This document shows positions 6,169-13,872 of a stretch of 21,558 nucleotides of DNA, piece after piece. The translations under genes were made by a program, and so were the position numbers. The notes under the pieces are model-generated. The model worked only from the letters and a program-made list of their open reading frames with translations. It did not search any database and was not told where the DNA came from. The stretch covers positions 1 through 21,558 of the forward strand of contig CAZUXW010000055.1 of the NCBI GenBank assembly GCA_964624625.1, read 5' to 3'. Source of the DNA: PALSA-1180 sp964624625 (GTDB lineage Bacteria > Oederibacteriota > Muellerivitia > Muellerivitales > Muellerivitaceae). Numbering within the stretch: position 1 is the first letter of the stretch; every line of letters begins with the position of its first letter.

Positions 6169-7988
6169 TCAACGTCAAACCCCGAATCCGCCTCAGGGAC
6201 AAGCTCCTGATCGCCGTCATCGCCCTGGTGGTGCTGTTGGTATCGGTGGTCCTTTACACGTTGAACGAGAGGCTCCAAACCGTCGCCAGCGACGCCCTGA
6301 ACAATGACTTATCCCGAACCCTCACGGTGTTTGACCGCATTATAAGGGAGAGCACTTCCAGCCTCTTGTCCAAGGCGACCCTGATCGCCGACGATTCCCA
6401 CTTGAAGGCCTCGATCGACGTTCCCAAACCGGATGTGACGACCACGACGGATGTCTGCCTGGGACTCAATGACACGGCCCAAACACCCCTGTTCCTGGTG
6501 GTGGATAAGCACGGCAAGCTCCTGTTTGACTCCAAACATATCCCCGAGATCAATTTGGCCTTGAGGGAAGGGCGGGAGCCGGATCCGAAGAAAATCGGGC
6601 CAGCCGAGGTTATTTTCGCCGACGCCTGGCCCAACATTAAGCAGGCTTTGAGCGGCCAATCCGTCAGTGGGGGATTTATCTATCCCCTGCCCCTTAAGGA
6701 GAACGGCAAGGACGTGAAACGCGCCTTCCAAACGGTGACGGTACCGATCCGGATTAAGCAGGAAATCCTGGGAGCCCTCGTCCTCGGGTCGTCTTTGGAC
6801 GACGACCTCTCCCTGCAGCTCAAGGGAATGACGGACAGCGAAATCGCCATCTATATCGACCGCAAGGTTTTCGCCTCCACCTGGCCCGAGGAAAAACGTC
6901 CCTTGGTCGAGAAGAGCCTGGCCACGGTCGCGGAGGCGGCGGAGCAGGGGATGAAGGAAAAGGGGCCGGCCAAATCCTTCTCCGTTTCCTTGGGGGAGGA
7001 GACGTATCTTTCCCTTTTCTCGCCCTTTAAGGGAACCCAGGGGCAGGCCATGGGGGATTATGTCATCCTCCGGTCCTTGGATAAGGCCCTGGCCTTTCAG
7101 CGTAATATCCAGAGATCGATCGTGGTGATCGGGACTTCCGGCGTAGTTTTCGCCATCATCATGGCCGTCCTCATCGCCCGCCGGATTACCGAGCCCCTCA
7201 ACAGCCTGCTTTTCGGCGTCCAGGAGGTCGGGAAGGGTAATTTGAACGTCCAAGTCCCCATCAAGACCCATGATGAATTGGGGGTCTTGGCCTCTTCCTT
7301 CAACGACATGATCCAGGGCTTAAGGGAAAAAGAAAGGGTCACCAATATCCTCGGGAAATATATCTCGCCGGAAGTGGCGAAAAAGGTCCTGGCGGACAAG
7401 GAGGGGATCGCGCTCAAGGGCGAGCGGCGGGAATGCGTGATCATGTTCACGGACATCCGCGGTTTTACCGCCATGAGCGAGAATGCCCCTCCGGAAAAAA
7501 TCGTCGCGGACCTGAACGAGTACTTTACCCTGATGGTGGACGTGGTCGTCAAGTATGAGGGGACCCTTGATAAATTCATCGGGGACGCCGTCATGGCCGT
7601 CTGGGGGGCGCCTATACCCTTCGAGGACAAGGAACACCGGGCCGTAAAGGCAGCCATGGAAATGCAGCATGTGCTGGGGCAATATAATAAGCAAAGGATT
7701 GACCGCAAGCTCCCCCCCTTGACCATGGGCATCGGCTTGAACAGCGGGATTGTGGTCTCGGGAAACCTAGGCTCGGATAAACGCACCGATTACACGGTCA
7801 TTGGGGAGGAGGTCAATTTGGCTTCCCGGCTTTGTTCCAAGGCGGCTCCGGGGCAGGTGCTGATTTCGGAGGGGATGTACCGCAAGTTAAAGGGTTTGGT
7901 GGAAGTGCGCCAGTTGGAGCCCATCAGCCTGAAGGGTTTTACCGATCCGGTCAAGGTTTATGAGGTCACGGAACTCACGAAGGTATGA
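6165..7988 (+). CDS. Membrane adenylate cyclase (class III) with periplasmic sensor and HAMP
   Basis: A 607-residue protein. Residues 14-32 are a first membrane helix; 33-315 form a periplasmic sensor region with Cache-like features (LFLVVDKHGKLLFDS, then GALVLGSSLDDD and EIAIYIDRKVF); 318-338 are a second helix. HAMP follows (about 339-392) and then the cyclase catalytic domain (about 420-600). Metal aspartates are D430 (MFTDIRGF) and D474 (DKFIGDAVMAVWG), K470 is the adenine-selecting lysine, and N551 and R555 are the transition-state residues (EEVNLASR). E548 stands where the second adenine-selecting residue is usually Asp, a conservative change. It should make cAMP in the cytoplasm in response to a periplasmic signal. 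The start is TTG 6165, overlapping the stop of the cupredoxin gene, with AAGG 7 bases upstream, which suggests translational coupling. Confidence 0.88.
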   Translation: MINVKPRIRLRDKLLIAVIALVVLLVSVVLYTLNERLQTVASDALNNDLSRTLTVFDRIIRESTSSLLSKATLIADDSHLKASIDVPKPDVTTTTDVCLGLNDTAQTPLFLVVDKHGKLLFDSKHIPEINLALREGREPDPKKIGPAEVIFADAWPNIKQALSGQSVSGGFIYPLPLKENGKDVKRAFQTVTVPIRIKQEILGALVLGSSLDDDLSLQLKGMTDSEIAIYIDRKVFASTWPEEKRPLVEKSLATVAEAAEQGMKEKGPAKSFSVSLGEETYLSLFSPFKGTQGQAMGDYVILRSLDKALAFQRNIQRSIVVIGTSGVVFAIIMAVLIARRITEPLNSLLFGVQEVGKGNLNVQVPIKTHDELGVLASSFNDMIQGLREKERVTNILGKYISPEVAKKVLADKEGIALKGERRECVIMFTDIRGFTAMSENAPPEKIVADLNEYFTLMVDVVVKYEGTLDKFIGDAVMAVWGAPIPFEDKEHRAVKAAMEMQHVLGQYNKQRIDRKLPPLTMGIGLNSGIVVSGNLGSDKRTDYTVIGEEVNLASRLCSKAAPGQVLISEGMYRKLKGLVEVRQLEPISLKGFTDPVKVYEVTELTKV

Positions 7989-8003
7989 CCCCGGCGTCGG
8001 TGG

Positions 8004-8046
8004 AATTGGGACTTCCTGCGCCGTCCCAGTTCGTTTGGTTTTTCCA
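8004..8046 (+). terminator. Candidate terminator after the adenylate cyclase gene
   Basis: AATTGGGAC (8004-8012) pairs with GTCCCAGTT (8023-8031), nine pairs with one T-G wobble, around a 10-base loop. A T-rich stretch (8034-8046) follows. A second small stem GTTTGG/CCAAAC overlaps the tail. It may separate the cyclase transcript from the second cupredoxin gene or attenuate read-through. Confidence 0.5.
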
Positions 8047-8069
8047 TCCCAAACAAGGAAGTTGAAGCC

Positions 8070-8780
8070 ATGAGGCCGAAGACGAAAGTCCTTTTGGGGG
8101 CGCTGGTTTTGGTTTTTTGGGCTGCCCTTTCCCAAGCCAAGGGCAGGCCCTCCGATTCCTTGGGATCCCTCGAGGGGACCCTGAGGGTCACGGCGCCAGC
8201 CCGAAAAGCCTCCCTCCCCAGCGAACCAGCCGATAGCCATTCTTTTTATGACGAGGACAATGACCGCCCCGCTTTCCGGCACTCCCTCCCGGAGGAAGTG
8301 GTGGTTTATCTGGAGGGGGTACCGGGAAATTACACGCCGGGGGATCAGCATATTAAGCTGGACCAAAAATTCCTCCAATTTACCCACCGAGTCCTGCCGA
8401 TCTTGAAAGGGACGACCGTGGACTTCACGAACCACGACCCGGTCTACCACAATGTTTTTTCCAGCTCGAAATTGAACAAGTTTGTTTTGGGGAAGAAGCG
8501 TCGGGGGGAAAAATCATCGGTCAGGATTTCCTGCTCCGAGGTGCCGGTCAAGGTTTACTGCGAAATTCACTCGGACATGAAAAGCAATATCCTGGTCCTG
8601 GACAATCCCTTTTTCACGACGGTTGGCCCGGGGCAGAAGTTTAAATTGGAGGGGATCCCGCCGGGAACCTACAAACTCGTCGCTTGGCATGACTACTGGG
8701 CCCCGGTGGAGGAGGAAGTGACCATCCAAAAGGGGACTGCGACGATGGTGAATGTGGTGATCAGTAATCTTCGGAATTGA
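8070..8780 (+). CDS. Secreted cupredoxin-domain protein (second copy)
   Basis: A 236-residue paralogue of the protein at 5461-6168; by eye about two thirds of residues match from residue 90 onward. The signal peptide is residues 1-23 (KTKVLLGALVLVFWAALSQA). The copper ligands are kept: H127 in PVYHNVFS, and C164, H167 and M170 in VYCEIHSDMK. The C-terminal beta-sandwich is also kept (EGIPPGTYKLVAWHDYW). An additional Cys, C155, lies close to the copper loop and is absent from the first copy. The 50-residue stretch after the signal differs most and is rich in His, Asp and Glu (HSFYDEDNDRPAFRH). The start ATG has AAGGAAG about 10 bases upstream. The codons of the two copies have drifted well apart, so the duplication is old and both copies have been kept. 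Confidence 0.84.
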   Translation: MRPKTKVLLGALVLVFWAALSQAKGRPSDSLGSLEGTLRVTAPARKASLPSEPADSHSFYDEDNDRPAFRHSLPEEVVVYLEGVPGNYTPGDQHIKLDQKFLQFTHRVLPILKGTTVDFTNHDPVYHNVFSSSKLNKFVLGKKRRGEKSSVRISCSEVPVKVYCEIHSDMKSNILVLDNPFFTTVGPGQKFKLEGIPPGTYKLVAWHDYWAPVEEEVTIQKGTATMVNVVISNLRN

Positions 8781-8802
8781 TCCGGAATAAGAACCGCTTT
8801 CG

Positions 8803-8892
8803 CCGCCAAGACGGCAAGACTCCAAGGCTGCCTTTTTCAGGAATTTTAATTTTGTTTCCTTATGACTAACTGGGTCCTTGGAGTCTTGGCGG
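8803..8892. repeat. Imperfect palindrome of the CGCCAAGAC type between convergent genes
   Basis: The right arm (8876-8892) is CCTTGGAGTCTTGGCGG. The left arm (8803-8827) is its reverse complement with an extra 8 bases, GGCAAGAC, inserted (8813-8820), which partly duplicates the preceding CCAAGAC. The 48 bases between the arms are AT-rich. Similar CGCCAAGAC/CTTGGCG intergenic repeats occur in many environmental bacterial genomes. It fills the gap between the stops of the second cupredoxin gene and the convergent porin gene, so it may also act as a bidirectional terminator. Confidence 0.7.
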
Positions 8893-8909
8893 TGAAGGGG
8901 GGCTGACGG

Positions 8910-10136
8910 CTAGAATCCAAAAGCCCATTGGGACGCGATTTCCACCGCGTCAGGGCTGTCGCTTTCACGGGTGAGGCTGCCCTCCAGCTTCAAGCAGGAA
9001 ATCTTCGGGACGATCTCAAGACGGCAGCCGGCCAAATAGAGAGCCTTGTTGTTTTTTTGAAGGGCCCGGAAAAAGGGATCGGATCCGTCCACCTTGAGGC
9101 TTTCCACCCGAAGGTAGGGAAGGAGATTTTCGGTTACCCGGTAGTCCGTTTGGGCGTAAAAAGCCATGTTGTCCGCGCTTCCGGAGATGGGCATGCCCGC
9201 CACTTGATCGTCGAAATCATAAAATTCGAACAGAAAATCGAAATGATCATCGGTGTAAATTGCTTCGCCCTCGAAAACGATTTGCCCCAACCCTGAAAAA
9301 AGAAATGGACCCATGGCCGGATTGGCGATCAGATCCGGGGTCGCTACCACGTCATAACGGTTCCAATCAGCCGCGATCCCTAAGGTCAAGCCGCCGTCGG
9401 ACCAGGGCTTGAAAACAAGCCTTCCCACAACGGACTTGCCGCTGGTGGAATCGCCGCCGGGGTTGTTTCCGAGTTTGGCCTCGGCGATGGAGCCCCCGCT
9501 GCCGGTCAACAGGATATTGTCGCTATTGCCCAGATTGAGCTCGTACTTGAGGGCGGAGCCGCCAAGATCGAAAGTGCCGTCCGCCGTGAGCCCGGTCATA
9601 TGGGAGGGGACCACTCCGCCATCGTCCTCGAAGGCCAGGAAGAAGGGCCGGTGGATGGTAGTTTGGAGCTGGGCAGCGTAATTGTGGGTGCGGTTCCAAT
9701 GTCCGTAAGCCGTATGGTCCCTGCCGCCGGCTATCCTCAGCTCGTCGCCAACGGTGTAAGACACCAGGAGGCGGTCGACGCTGAGCTTGGCGTCCTCGCC
9801 CTCAAATTCGATGACGTTTTCATCGATGAAACGGATGTGATCCCCGTATTGCCCCTTGACCGCGAGGGCAGCGTCCCCCATGGCAAAGTCGTTTTGGGAT
9901 GGAAAGGATCCAGCGTTCCCGAGGACCCGGTAATGAAGGTCCCCGAAAGCGCCCAACCGGACCCGCAACTCATTCTCGCGGATTTGGGAAAGTTTTCCCT
10001 CCAGGTCCTTTCGAAAGGCCTCCATGTCGTCGTTGGGGGAATTTTTTTGGGTTTCCGCCGCCACCGCCGTTAGGACGCCGAGGCCCAACCAAAACCAGCC
10101 AAGGGCTGCCATTGTTTTGAAGCGATTGGATCCCAT
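8910..10136 (-). CDS. Outer-membrane porin-like beta-barrel protein
   Basis: A 408-residue protein. The signal peptide is residues 1-27 (MGSNRFKTMAALGWFWLGLG, then VLTAVAAE). A short helical, probably coiled-coil segment follows (DDMEAFRKDLEGKLSQIREN), as in many trimeric porins. The rest is alternating beta-strands (LRVRLGAFGDLHYRV, YGDHIRFIDENVIEF, HFDFLFEFYDF), ending in ASQWAFGF with the C-terminal Phe typical of barrels. The substrate is not recognisable. ATG 10136 is chosen over an upstream in-frame start at 10187 because AAGGAG sits 6 bases before it and the signal peptide begins exactly there. It lies downstream of, and convergent with, the copper-protein/cyclase group, and is divergent from the M16 peptidase pair. 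Confidence 0.78.
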   Translation of the reverse strand: MGSNRFKTMAALGWFWLGLGVLTAVAAETQKNSPNDDMEAFRKDLEGKLSQIRENELRVRLGAFGDLHYRVLGNAGSFPSQNDFAMGDAALAVKGQYGDHIRFIDENVIEFEGEDAKLSVDRLLVSYTVGDELRIAGGRDHTAYGHWNRTHNYAAQLQTTIHRPFFLAFEDDGGVVPSHMTGLTADGTFDLGGSALKYELNLGNSDNILLTGSGGSIAEAKLGNNPGGDSTSGKSVVGRLVFKPWSDGGLTLGIAADWNRYDVVATPDLIANPAMGPFLFSGLGQIVFEGEAIYTDDHFDFLFEFYDFDDQVAGMPISGSADNMAFYAQTDYRVTENLLPYLRVESLKVDGSDPFFRALQKNNKALYLAGCRLEIVPKISCLKLEGSLTRESDSPDAVEIASQWAFGF

Positions 10137-10441
10137 GGGGCTCTCCTTGATCCGGGGGTTTGTGATCGGTTTTAAGTTAATCCTCAAGTGAAAAAAGACG
10201 GCTCCGGGGATCCTTCGTGTGGAACGGGCAAGAAAAGGTCCGAGCGGGGGCTCATTAGATTACCATCGGCCCGGGTCTTTTTTAAGGGGGACTTTTTGGG
10301 TTCTGCGGCGCTTTGGCGGCGGAAATTAAAACCGTTGATTTCACGTAAAAATTTATCAAGAGAAGGGGCGGTTTTCGGCCCTTCCTGTTATATAATCCTT
10401 CCGCTTTGGCTGGATTTTAGCCTCTTCAAACCGGGGAAACC
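10137..10441. other. Divergent intergenic region between porin and M16 peptidase genes
   Basis: These 305 bases separate two divergent genes and should hold both promoters. The left end carries the porin ribosome site. The middle has no convincing gene: an open frame at 10188-10451 lacks a ribosome site and gives a product unlike any family I know. The right end has the inverted repeat and -10 element described separately. No clear promoter for the porin was found. Confidence 0.5.
10362..10396 (+). promoter_or_regulatory. Candidate -10 with operator-like inverted repeat upstream of the M16 pair
   Basis: A perfect TATAAT lies at 10391-10396, 45 bases before the ATG at 10442. No -35 hexamer is seen at the normal distance. 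The space holds an inverted repeat instead, GAAGGG (10362-10367) and CCCTTC (10379-10384). This suggests a promoter dependent on an activator, or a site covered by a repressor. Confidence 0.35.
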
Positions 10442-11968
10442 ATGTTCGTGATCCATAAAACTAAAACCGCCCTGGCGCTGGCCGTCCTGGGATGGATGGT
10501 ACAAGGATGGGCTTGGCCCGGGGAAACCAACGGGAAAGCCGCGTCCCTGTCGCTGCCGGTAGTCGAAAAAATCCTCAAAAACGGTTTAAGGGTGCTGGTG
10601 GTGGAACAACCGGGGGTTCCGGTTGTCTCTTTTTCGTTCATGCAGCCCGTTGGGGCCCAGGACGCGCCCAAGGGCAAAACGGGCCTCCCCCATATGCTGG
10701 AACATATGATGTTTAAGGGGACCGAGACCATTGGAACCAAGGACTATAAGAGGGAAAAGCCGCTTCTGGAAAAAATGGACAAGGTCGCGCTGGAAATGAA
10801 CGCGGAGAAGGGAAAAAGCCAACCTTCCCCGGACCGCCTGAAAGAACTGGTTGGTGAAATGAAAAAGCTTCAAGAGGAACACCATAAAATCATCGTCAAG
10901 GATGAGCTCTCCTCCATCTACACCAAGAATGGCGGGCAAAGCTTAAACGCCTGGACCAGCCAGGACGCGACGAATTATCACATTACGCTGCCGGTCAATA
11001 AAGTGCTGTTGTACGCCACCGTGGAAAAGGACCGCCTCTCTCACCCCGTATTCCGCGAGTTTTACTCCGAGCGGGACGTCGTCGCCCAGGAAAGGCGTTG
11101 GAGGACCGAGTCAAGCCCTGATGGAAAGTTAGAGGAGGCCCTGGAGTCCACCGCTTTTTCAGCCAGCGCCTACAAGGACCCGACGATCGGTTGGATGTCC
11201 GACATCATGAAGTTAACCCGGCGGGACGCCGAGGAATTTTATAAAAGAACCTACCGGCCTGACCGCGGAGTCCTGGCCGTGGTGGGCGGCGTCAAAGCGG
11301 CGGAAATCATCCCCTTGCTGGAAAAGACCCTGGGTACCGTCCCCAACCCTCCCGTCGCTCCGCTGGTCCAAGAATGGACGAAGGAGCCTCCCCAGGAGGG
11401 GGAAAAGACCGTCCGAGCCCAGTTCGACGCGGACCCCATCGCGATGCTGGCCTGGCATAAACCGAATTTTCCCAGTCCCGAGGCTGTCGCCCTGGATGCC
11501 CTTTCCACCATCCTCACCAAGGGAAACACCTCCAGGCTAATCCGGGACCTGGTTTTTAAGGCCAAGGTGGCGACATCCGTTTCTTGCGACACGGATTTTC
11601 CGGGGGACCGGAACCAGAATTTGTTCGTCATCCAATTCAGCCCCGCTCCGGGCCAAACCGTTCAAGCGGTGATCGGGGCCATTGACGGGGAGTTGACGGA
11701 ACTCCAAAAGAACGGCGTGACGCAAGAAGAACTGGACCGGGCCAGGCGTGACGCCGAGTCCTCCTTCCTTTGGGGGAAGACCTCCACTCATGGCCTGGCC
11801 CAGGATTTGGCCTACAACCAAGCCGTCTTCGGGGATTGGCGCCTGTTGTTGAAATATCCCGAAATGATCAAGGCTTTGACCTCCAAGGACATTCAAGAGG
11901 CCGCCCAAAAGTACCTGGTTTCCAAAAACCGGACCGTGGCCATCCTGGAAAGGCCGGCGCCTAAATGA
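10442..11968 (+). CDS. M16 family zinc peptidase (catalytic subunit)
   Basis: A 508-residue secreted peptidase of the pitrilysin/M16 family. The signal peptide is residues 1-25 (HKTKTALALAVLGWMVQGWA). The zinc and catalytic site is HMLEH at 84-88: H84 and H88 bind zinc and E87 is the base. The third ligand is most likely E217 in VVAQERRW. Between them, residues about 104-165 form a charged helical insert (LLEKMDKVALEMNAEKGK, then EMKKLQEEHHK) seen in a subset of bacterial M16 enzymes. A second, inactive-type M16 domain (SFLWGKTSTHGLAQDLAY) completes the half-clamp. It overlaps the next gene by 4 bases (ATGA), which fits a two-subunit enzyme acting in the periplasm on oligopeptides. Confidence 0.9.
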   Translation: MFVIHKTKTALALAVLGWMVQGWAWPGETNGKAASLSLPVVEKILKNGLRVLVVEQPGVPVVSFSFMQPVGAQDAPKGKTGLPHMLEHMMFKGTETIGTKDYKREKPLLEKMDKVALEMNAEKGKSQPSPDRLKELVGEMKKLQEEHHKIIVKDELSSIYTKNGGQSLNAWTSQDATNYHITLPVNKVLLYATVEKDRLSHPVFREFYSERDVVAQERRWRTESSPDGKLEEALESTAFSASAYKDPTIGWMSDIMKLTRRDAEEFYKRTYRPDRGVLAVVGGVKAAEIIPLLEKTLGTVPNPPVAPLVQEWTKEPPQEGEKTVRAQFDADPIAMLAWHKPNFPSPEAVALDALSTILTKGNTSRLIRDLVFKAKVATSVSCDTDFPGDRNQNLFVIQFSPAPGQTVQAVIGAIDGELTELQKNGVTQEELDRARRDAESSFLWGKTSTHGLAQDLAYNQAVFGDWRLLLKYPEMIKALTSKDIQEAAQKYLVSKNRTVAILERPAPK

Positions 11969-13443
11969 AAAAAACTATTCAGCCGCCGTTGAACACCGAT
12001 AAAGAAGGATCCGCCAATGGATCGGGGAAATGGCTGGGGGTTCCTCTGTGTTTATTGATTTTCATTTGCGGCTATTTATCCGTTACTCCGAGTTTCGCGA
12101 AGCCGCCGAAGGTTTCGGAGACGGGTCCGCTGGAAATCAAGGTTCCGGAATTCCATTCGAAAACCCTTCCCTGCGGCATCAAGGTGATATTTCTGAAGGA
12201 TGACCGGATGCCCCTGGTTTCGGCCCATTTTGTCACGCCCGGGGGGCACTCGGCGGACCCGGAAGGAAAAGAAGGCGCGGCGGCGCTTTTGTCGTCCCTG
12301 ATGAGGAACGGGGGAGCCGGCAAACTCTCGCCCGAGTCCTTTGACGCGGCTTTGGAAAACCGAGCCACTTCCATGTCCGCCTCGGAAGATATTGAGGATT
12401 TCACGGCGGATTTCAAATGCCTGTCCCAGGACCTGCCGGAGGTGCTGGGATTATTCGCCGACATGATCCAGCGGCCCCAGTTGGAAGCGAAACGCCTGGA
12501 GTCGGAAAAGACAAGCATGATGGATTCCCTGAAGCGGCTGGAAGACACCCCGGATACCCTAACCAGGGTCCTTTTTTACCGTACCCTCATGGGACAGAGC
12601 CCCTATGGACGATGGGCATCCCCTCGGAGCGTAGCCCAGATTACCCGGGAAGATTTGGCCCGGTTTTACCAAACGAGCTACGGGCCCCAAGGGGCCGAAC
12701 TGGCCTTGGCCGGCAATTTCGACGAGGAAAAGGTTTTAAGCCAATTGACGGAATTATTCTCGGGTTGGAAGGGAAAGGCCAGGCCGGCGGCCCGCGGCGA
12801 CGCGAAGCCGTCGGGTCCGACGATATATTTTTACCCCAAGGACGTCACCCAGGTTTTTGTGAGATTCGGCCTTCTGGGGCTCCAACGGAAGGATCCGGGT
12901 GAAATTCCGCTGCAGGTCGCCAATTATATTTTAGGCGGTTCCGGTTTCACCTCCCGGATGATGCAGGAGATCCGCTCCGATAGGGGATTGGCCTACTTCG
13001 TTTACAGCTACTCCCTGCCCTTGAACATCCGGGGGCCTTACCAAATTTTGGGAGGGACCAGGCCTGACTCGGTGAAGGAATATTTGACCCTCCTGTTTCA
13101 ATTGATAACCGATTTCGCCCAAAAGGGACCGACGGAATCGGAGATGTCGGACGCGAAACAATCCCTGATCGAGGAATTCGCCTATAATTTCGAGTCGCCC
13201 TACAGTTTGGCGGGCTATAAGGCATCCTTGGATTTTAACGGCTATCCGGAGGATTACCTGGATCACTACCGGTCATTCGTGAGGGCCGTGACAAGGGATC
13301 AAGCCGCTCAGGCCGCCAAGTCGATCCTTTCCCAAAAGGACTGGGTATTGGTGGTGGCGGGTCCGGCGGATTTGGAGCCGGTGCTCTCGGCTTTTGGAAA
13401 AGTTCATAAGGTAAGCGGAATCTTTGACCCTCTGGGGAAATAA
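11965..13443 (+). CDS. M16 family peptidase-like partner without zinc site
   Basis: A 492-residue M16-fold protein whose start overlaps the stop of the catalytic subunit. A basic, hydrophilic stretch of about 23 residues precedes the hydrophobic core of the signal (VPLCLLIFICGYLSVTPS). At the place of HxxEH it has GKEGAAALLSSLMRNGG, so zinc binding is lost. The R/Y substrate-binding region of the second domain is present (SDRGLAYFVYSYSLPLN), as expected for the subunit that holds the peptide in heterodimeric M16 enzymes. The two proteins probably form an alpha-beta clamp. A terminator follows at 13465-13510. Confidence 0.87.
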   Translation: MKKTIQPPLNTDKEGSANGSGKWLGVPLCLLIFICGYLSVTPSFAKPPKVSETGPLEIKVPEFHSKTLPCGIKVIFLKDDRMPLVSAHFVTPGGHSADPEGKEGAAALLSSLMRNGGAGKLSPESFDAALENRATSMSASEDIEDFTADFKCLSQDLPEVLGLFADMIQRPQLEAKRLESEKTSMMDSLKRLEDTPDTLTRVLFYRTLMGQSPYGRWASPRSVAQITREDLARFYQTSYGPQGAELALAGNFDEEKVLSQLTELFSGWKGKARPAARGDAKPSGPTIYFYPKDVTQVFVRFGLLGLQRKDPGEIPLQVANYILGGSGFTSRMMQEIRSDRGLAYFVYSYSLPLNIRGPYQILGGTRPDSVKEYLTLLFQLITDFAQKGPTESEMSDAKQSLIEEFAYNFESPYSLAGYKASLDFNGYPEDYLDHYRSFVRAVTRDQAAQAAKSILSQKDWVLVVAGPADLEPVLSAFGKVHKVSGIFDPLGK

Positions 13444-13464
13444 GCTGGTTTTTCAAAGTTGCAA

Positions 13465-13510
13465 AAAGAGGGATTTTCTCTTAGAATCCCCTCTCTTTGG
13501 TTTTGTTTTG
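13465..13510 (+). terminator. Terminator of the M16 peptidase operon
   Basis: AGAGGGATT (13467-13475) pairs with AATCCCCTCT (13485-13494) with one bulged C, and the stem can be extended by A-T pairs. The tail is CTTTGGTTTTGTTTTG. It lies 20 bases after the stop at 13443. Confidence 0.7.
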
Positions 13511-13561
13511 GGGTTTAATTCCTCATTACTAATTCCGAATAACTCATTGATGAGTGGTAGT

Positions 13562-13636
13562 GGCCCCATCGTCTAACGGTCAGGACGGATGGTTCTCAGC
13601 CATTAGATCGGGGTTCGATTCCCCGTGGGGCTACCA
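13562..13636 (+). tRNA. tRNA-Glu (anticodon CUC)
   Basis: The acceptor arms GGCCCCA (13562-13568) and TGGGGCT (13626-13632) pair with one terminal G-U. The D-loop contains TAACGGTCAGGA, the anticodon loop is TTCTCAG closed by ATGG/CCAT, and the T-arm is CGGGG-TTCGATT-CCCCG. Anticodon CTC decodes GAG (Glu). The discriminator is A13633 and CCA is encoded at 13634-13636. Confidence 0.96.
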
Positions 13637-13642
13637 AATATG

Positions 13643-13674
13643 AAACCCGCTTCGAAAGAGCCGGGTTTGCTTTC
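13643..13674 (+). terminator. Terminator after tRNA-Glu
   Basis: AAACCCG (13643-13649) pairs with CGGGTTT (13662-13668), and the inner bases CTT/AAG can extend the stem. The following GCTTTCT is only moderately T-rich. It lies 6 bases after the tRNA CCA end. Confidence 0.6.
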
Positions 13675-13775
13675 TGCGGGTTGAGTAAAAGATACCCACC
13701 GCGCCCGTTTCGACCCTCTTTTGAGACTTCCGAAAATTGCATCCCGGCCAATTAAAGCTCTTTTTGTCTAGATTA

Positions 13776-13793
13776 TTGGCACGACTGTTGCCA
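13776..13793 (+). promoter_or_regulatory. Sigma-54 (RpoN) promoter for the TonB receptor/YfiR/kinase operon
   Basis: TTGGCACGACTGTTGCCA matches the -24/-12 consensus TGGCAC-N5-TTGC exactly. GG (13778-13779) and GC (13790-13791) are 10 bases apart, which is the required spacing. Transcription would begin near 13803, about 70 bases before the ATG at 13873. No other equally good match was noticed in the intergenic regions. A weaker sigma-70-like pair (TTGCCA, 17 bases, TTCAAT) overlaps it, so dual control is possible. Sigma-54 promoters need a bacterial enhancer-binding ATPase; none is encoded in this window. Confidence 0.75.
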
Positions 13794-13872
13794 TATTCAT
13801 TAGGCATCGATTCAATATACCTATGTCCTGTCCGGTCCGTCCCGCGAGGCTAAAATAGTCAAAGGAGCCAGT

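Noticed and set aside
6309..7271. 320-residue open frame antisense to the adenylate cyclase
   Set aside because: It mirrors a clearly coding region; the product is rich in Gly, Asp and His with no recognisable domain.
10188..10451. 87-residue open frame in the divergent intergenic region
   Set aside because: No ribosome site, no family resemblance, and it runs over the start of the M16 gene.
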